A stretch of 64,000 nucleotides of DNA from Membranipora membranacea (Eukaryota; Bryozoa; Gymnolaemata; Cheilostomatida; Membraniporidae). The DNA lies in contig OU612072.1 in the NCBI GenBank assembly GCA_914767715.1, forward strand, positions 3,722,001-3,786,000. Reading direction: 5' to 3'. Each line of letters opens with the position of its first letter. Position 1 is the first letter of the stretch. The position numbers and the translations under genes are program-made. Under the pieces are notes generated by a model. That model was not told the origin of the DNA, did not search any database, and saw only the letters and a list, made by a program, of their open reading frames with translations. Positions 60,100 through 64,000 of the stretch are shown here, in pieces.

Positions 60100-61012
60100 C
60101 TTTTGCGAATCTGACCGAGGCTTTGTTGTATTTTTGGCCCTTTCTCGAGCTGAAAAAAAAATCAGTAAGAAATACTCATGACTGAAATACTGTGACTGTA
60201 AGGTCTGGAAATTGGGATAATAGTTGATCAAATTTGATCTTAGTTTACCATTCATTTGATCTGAGTTCCTCAAATTCGATTAGTCCAGAAGACACCAACA
60301 GTTAGCTTTCAGTTAACTTTAACGGCTTGGGGGCAAGAATTTGACAGTGTTAACACGTGTAGATAGGTTGTCTAAATACTATGTCATAGTTTCTACACCT
60401 CTCAGTTTGCCAGTTTGGGAGAAAATCAGTTTTTTTGTCGCATATTCGACCCACTTTGGGACGAATACCCGAGCAGAACAGACACCACTATTTCATTCAT
60501 TTTGCTCATGTTTATTTTGTATGGAGTTAACTTCTTCCTGTTGAGGAAGAAGGCAACTCCATACAAAAAGTGTTTTGTTTTCCTAATCAAATTTATCCAC
60601 AGCATTGTTCTTTAGAATTTCGTTACAAGTAGGTATTAATCCAATTTACTAATGACTCATAGTTGAGATGCGTTTCGACATTAAAATAAGACTTTATTTT
60701 GATTAATGGTGGAAATAAGTTTAAACAGTCATTGTAAAAAATAAACCACGCTCTATCATACCGTCAAAGTTTCCTGTGTAAAAGGAAAAGGTCAACTCCA
60801 AAACAGTAAGTCGTAGTACGCTCCAAAATAGTAATACGCTCCAAAATAATAGTAATGCCAAAACATTGCAGAGTAATATGCTGCTGAGGGCTCTCCAAAA
60901 AGAACTGCCCTGCCTTGATGTTCCCCCAGTTTTTATATGCACCGGGGTTCATCACGGCGGGTGAGCATGGCCAAAAAACCGGAGGTAGCATTTGCCCATC
61001 CTCTTGAAAAAG
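60100..61012. other. Non-coding sequence with a near-perfect hairpin
   Basis: 60515-60539 pairs with 60544-60568 (TTTTGTATGGAGTTAACTTC / GAAGGCAACTCCATACAAAA), leaving a 4-nt loop. Otherwise nothing recognised. Confidence 0.5.
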
Positions 61013-61330
61013 CGGAGATTGGATTTAGGTCTTTTGTCTGATAAAAAGGTTTAATTATACACATTATTTAAATGCTTGCGTTTGAACCCTCCAAAAAGAC
61101 GGAGATTGGATTTAGATTCTTTGTCTGATAAAAAGGTTTTAATTATACACATTATTTAAATGCTTGCATTTGAACCCTCCAAAAAGACGGAGATTGGATT
61201 TAGATTCTTTGTCTGATAAAAAGGTTTAATTATACACATTATTTAAATGCTTGCGATTGAACCCTCCAAAAAAACGGAGATTGGATTTAGATTTTTTGTC
61301 TGATAAAAAGGTTTAATTATACACATTATT
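61013..61330. repeat. ~87-bp tandem repeat, nearly four copies
   Basis: Units start at 61013, 61100, 61187 and 61275 with CGGAGATTGGATTTAG and run to TTGAACCCTCCAAAAA. The last unit stops after ACACATTATT. Confidence 0.95.
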
Positions 61331-62595
61331 TTGAAGTGGTTGACGCCGTCTGGTATCACCTGCTCCCATCCTCTTGGCTCCATTCTTTTTATCCGAAATC
61401 TCCTGAGCTGTGAGAACTTGAGATCTCACAGCTTCTGCCCTCCCTTTTTATTGACTCTCCTGAGTCATCCGAGAAAGCTGTGAGGTTATCTCACATTTTA
61501 ACTCAAAAATGTGGGAGGAGATAAATCCTAATAATTGCCCATGGAATTCCATTATTATGCCTTAGAATACCAAAATATTCCCATTTAATCCATTTTAAGC
61601 TCAGTTTAAAAGAAATTGGAGCAAGATTGTAAACGTAACTGCAGGGTGAAATGTTATGAGACATGGTACAATTTTGACTCAAAGTCAATTTAAGTCAGCA
61701 AATGTCTATCCAGAGAGATTTGAGTGCATCTTAGAAAGAGTTTAAAAGGCTGCAGCCACCAAATTCAATCCAATAGAGGGAATTATAGTGTATATGCTAT
61801 GACCTCTTAATCAACCATTGCTATAAGAGTTTGCAGTTTGGTTTGTGAGAGGGCTGAATTGAGAGAAGCTGGCAAAGGAAGAAGCAGCTACTGGGGCTTC
61901 AAGGGTAAAACTTTCAACCACTTGCATACTCCTTTGTTATAATGAAACCACCACATTCACCACTTGCAGACATAATTCATTCACCTTATAGCTGGCAAAA
62001 TAACCCAGATGCTATCAAAATCTTTTGGTAATGTTATTTGTCTTGGTATTGAACTAATCATTCTGTTCTGTCTGATGATCTGAGGCTATGAACTAGGCCA
62101 CATGACTGCTTCTCAAGACCCAAAGTTACCCAATACCGCCTCGTAACATCTCAAAAGCCCTCGCAGTCCCTCAAGACTGCATGCAGGCTTTGCACGATAT
62201 TATATTTGCACAGCTGCTGTGATTGGTGTTTTTTAGCCTGTCTTGACAAGCCACCCCCCCCCCCCCCCCCCACACACTTGACTTTGAGGACTTGACACAG
62301 TGCCTTTTAATAAGAAATAATCCATTGTGAGGATGGGCACACATTTTTGTGTGGGGATGTCCATCCGATAGTGATGGCAACTGGGGTGTAGGGGAGGCAA
62401 CTGGAAGTTTCACAGACATGAATTTAATATATATAGCTGAGATTCTAGTATTGATCATTTCTTAGTTAGCAACTCTGCTCCAGCAGCTGTTTCATGTGAT
62501 TGAGGTTCAAAGGCCAACAATGTATTTTAGTTCAGATGATACACCTGGTTATCTATTGTTTCCCACCCAGTGCCTCAGCGGTTGAGGATGGGATA
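61331..62595. other. Non-coding sequence, nothing recognised
   Basis: No supported gene. There is a C-run at about 62252-62270. Confidence 0.3.
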
Positions 62596-62603
62596 TCTAC
62601 GCA

Positions 62604-62887
62604 CAGTGTTAGAAGTAGAAATATGAGGTAGGGGATGCCAACCAGGCCGGGGGTCCAGGGGGCCACCTATACCCCCGGCTGGGTCGTGGACGGAGTCCTG
62701 GCCGCCGGAGCCCTGTGGTGATTACAATTGAAAATGCATCAAATTTAGCCATATTTTTGAAAACACATATTGATGTATTTACCAGCTGTTGTTTACTTGT
62801 GTTATGATATAAAGGGGGATGCATCCCCCTAGACAAAGTAGGAAGGGGGACACCATCCCCTTCCATCTCCCCTAAATTCTAACACTG
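62604..62887. mobile_element. hAT-type MITE, 284 bp
   Basis: It starts CAGTGTTAGAA and ends TTCTAACACTG, with an 8-bp target duplication TCTACGCA (62596-62603) and TCTCCGCA (62888-62895) differing at one base. Terminal CAGTG and an 8-bp duplication are hallmarks of hAT elements. The interior holds a GC-rich block (GGCCGGGGGTCCAGGGGGCC). No transposase. Confidence 0.8.
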
Positions 62888-62895
62888 TCTCCGCA

Positions 62896-64000
62896 TAAAC
62901 ATGTCAATGAGACCTTCACACTATCATTTATTAGTTGTCCAGTTTATCAGGTTTATTAGCCTATTTCTCTGGTCTAAATACTTACAGAATAAGTCAGAGC
63001 GGCTAAAAGTCTGAGACCGAGAGAACTATCAGAGCCCTGCGCTTATTATTCAAAAGACGTCACCAAGAAGGGAAACAATTTTTATAATATGAATAGAGAG
63101 AGACTGAATGTGATTAGAATAATTTCGATCAAAACAAGAAGCGTTATGACATGTGCTATTCAGGCCTACCATACAGAATAAAATCTTTCTCTAATTTTCC
63201 TTCTTGGTGATATTATAAATTTTCTTAGGGAAGACAAAGTTACGGTATGGTAATCCCGTTTGACTCATTCTGATTCTTCTCTTCTGTTCAGACATTAGCT
63301 AATGTCATTGTATACATTATATCCACTGACTCTAAGTTAAGTTACAAAATCTTCTCTGGGCGTTGTTCAACACGGTTGTCAGAGGCAATCAGCCCCATCT
63401 AATTTATATTGTGCGACCTGAAATTGGTTGGATGCACGCCGTAGTGGTTTTTAAACAATATATGTAGTATCTAGGTACATATACAGTATATATACATTGT
63501 ATATATACAGTATATATACACTATGTATATTATAATATCATGGCTCGAACGGTGAGGTTTCAAATCAGACATTACACAACAGGCAAAACAATGGGATTAT
63601 ATAGCAATAATTAGAGTTATCCCCTCCATTTTTTTAAGTTTAAAAATTTAATTTCTCTTTAACTGACAAGCTTAGAGGTGTAGAACTAAGACATAATATT
63701 GACCCAACCTATCTTCACATATAAATGCTGCCAAATTGTTGCCCACTTCAGTTATAATGAACTGAACGATAGCTTTTCGTTAATTCAGGACTATAACCCT
63801 GGATAACTTTCTAACTGGCAGACTGAGAGGTGTAGAAACCAGATACTTGAAATCAGCATAAAATGCTGATCTAGAAAAATATTTAAATCCATATTGCCCC
63901 CATTTCGTTAAAGTAAACACCTTTTTTTGAGCACTTATAGCTAGGTGTCTTCTGGACTAGATCTTGGTATATCATCTTGTTCCCACCCGGCCACTATGAT
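62896..64000. other. Non-coding sequence to the window end
   Basis: AT-rich; contains an AT-rich palindromic microsatellite at about 63475-63535. No supported gene. Confidence 0.3.

Noticed and set aside
62609-62866. 85-residue frame in the hAT MITE
   Set aside because: Pro/Arg-rich frame from the GC-rich interior; no transposase motifs.

Overview
This is an AT-rich, intron-rich nuclear segment from an animal. Two conserved single-copy metazoan genes are readable exon by exon: mitochondrial polynucleotide phosphorylase (PNPT1) and the ciliary protein IFT43. Short to medium introns, decayed non-LTR retrotransposons, tRNA-like SINEs, MITEs and foldback elements fill the rest. A pair of actinoporin-like genes and a lineage-specific multipass membrane family suggest an aquatic invertebrate, possibly a sponge or a cnidarian; I cannot name the species.

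Layout. 86-4706 (-): six-exon gene for a ~259-residue coiled-coil protein I do not recognise. 5058-7003 (+), 15613-16803 (+) and 27507-28544 (+): three paralogues of a multipass membrane family; the third lies antisense inside a PNPT1 intron. 10640-10880 (-): relic of PNPT1 exon 17. 11460-13960 (-): broken LINE, followed by a GC-rich island at 14025-14240. 14832-15228: 142-bp tandem repeat in the promoter of paralogue 2. 19073-34324 (-): PNPT1, 18 exons resolved, with a second LINE fragment in one intron. 37663-41003 (+): IFT43, seven exons, divergent from PNPT1. 41337-44990 and 56122-60095: a segmental duplication, each copy carrying an intact two-exon actinoporin-like gene on the minus strand. 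Between the copies are two foldback elements, nested MITEs and a SINE-like insertion with a U2 snRNA head. 60.1-64 kb holds hairpins, an 87-bp tandem repeat and a hAT-type MITE.

How it fits together. PNPT1 and IFT43 are housekeeping genes sharing a divergent intergenic region. The PNPT1 exon-17 relic lies left of paralogue 2 in the same order and orientation as real exon 17 relative to paralogue 3, which suggests that part of PNPT1 plus its nested gene was duplicated in tandem. Paralogues 2 and 3 have kappaB-like motifs upstream (three copies with TATA-like boxes, and an inverted pair fused to a STAT-like palindrome), so they may be inducible immune or stress genes. The actinoporin-like genes encode a signal peptide, a dibasic propeptide site, a pore-forming-type domain and an unusual C-terminal membrane anchor. 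All calls come from reading the sequence; no database search was run.
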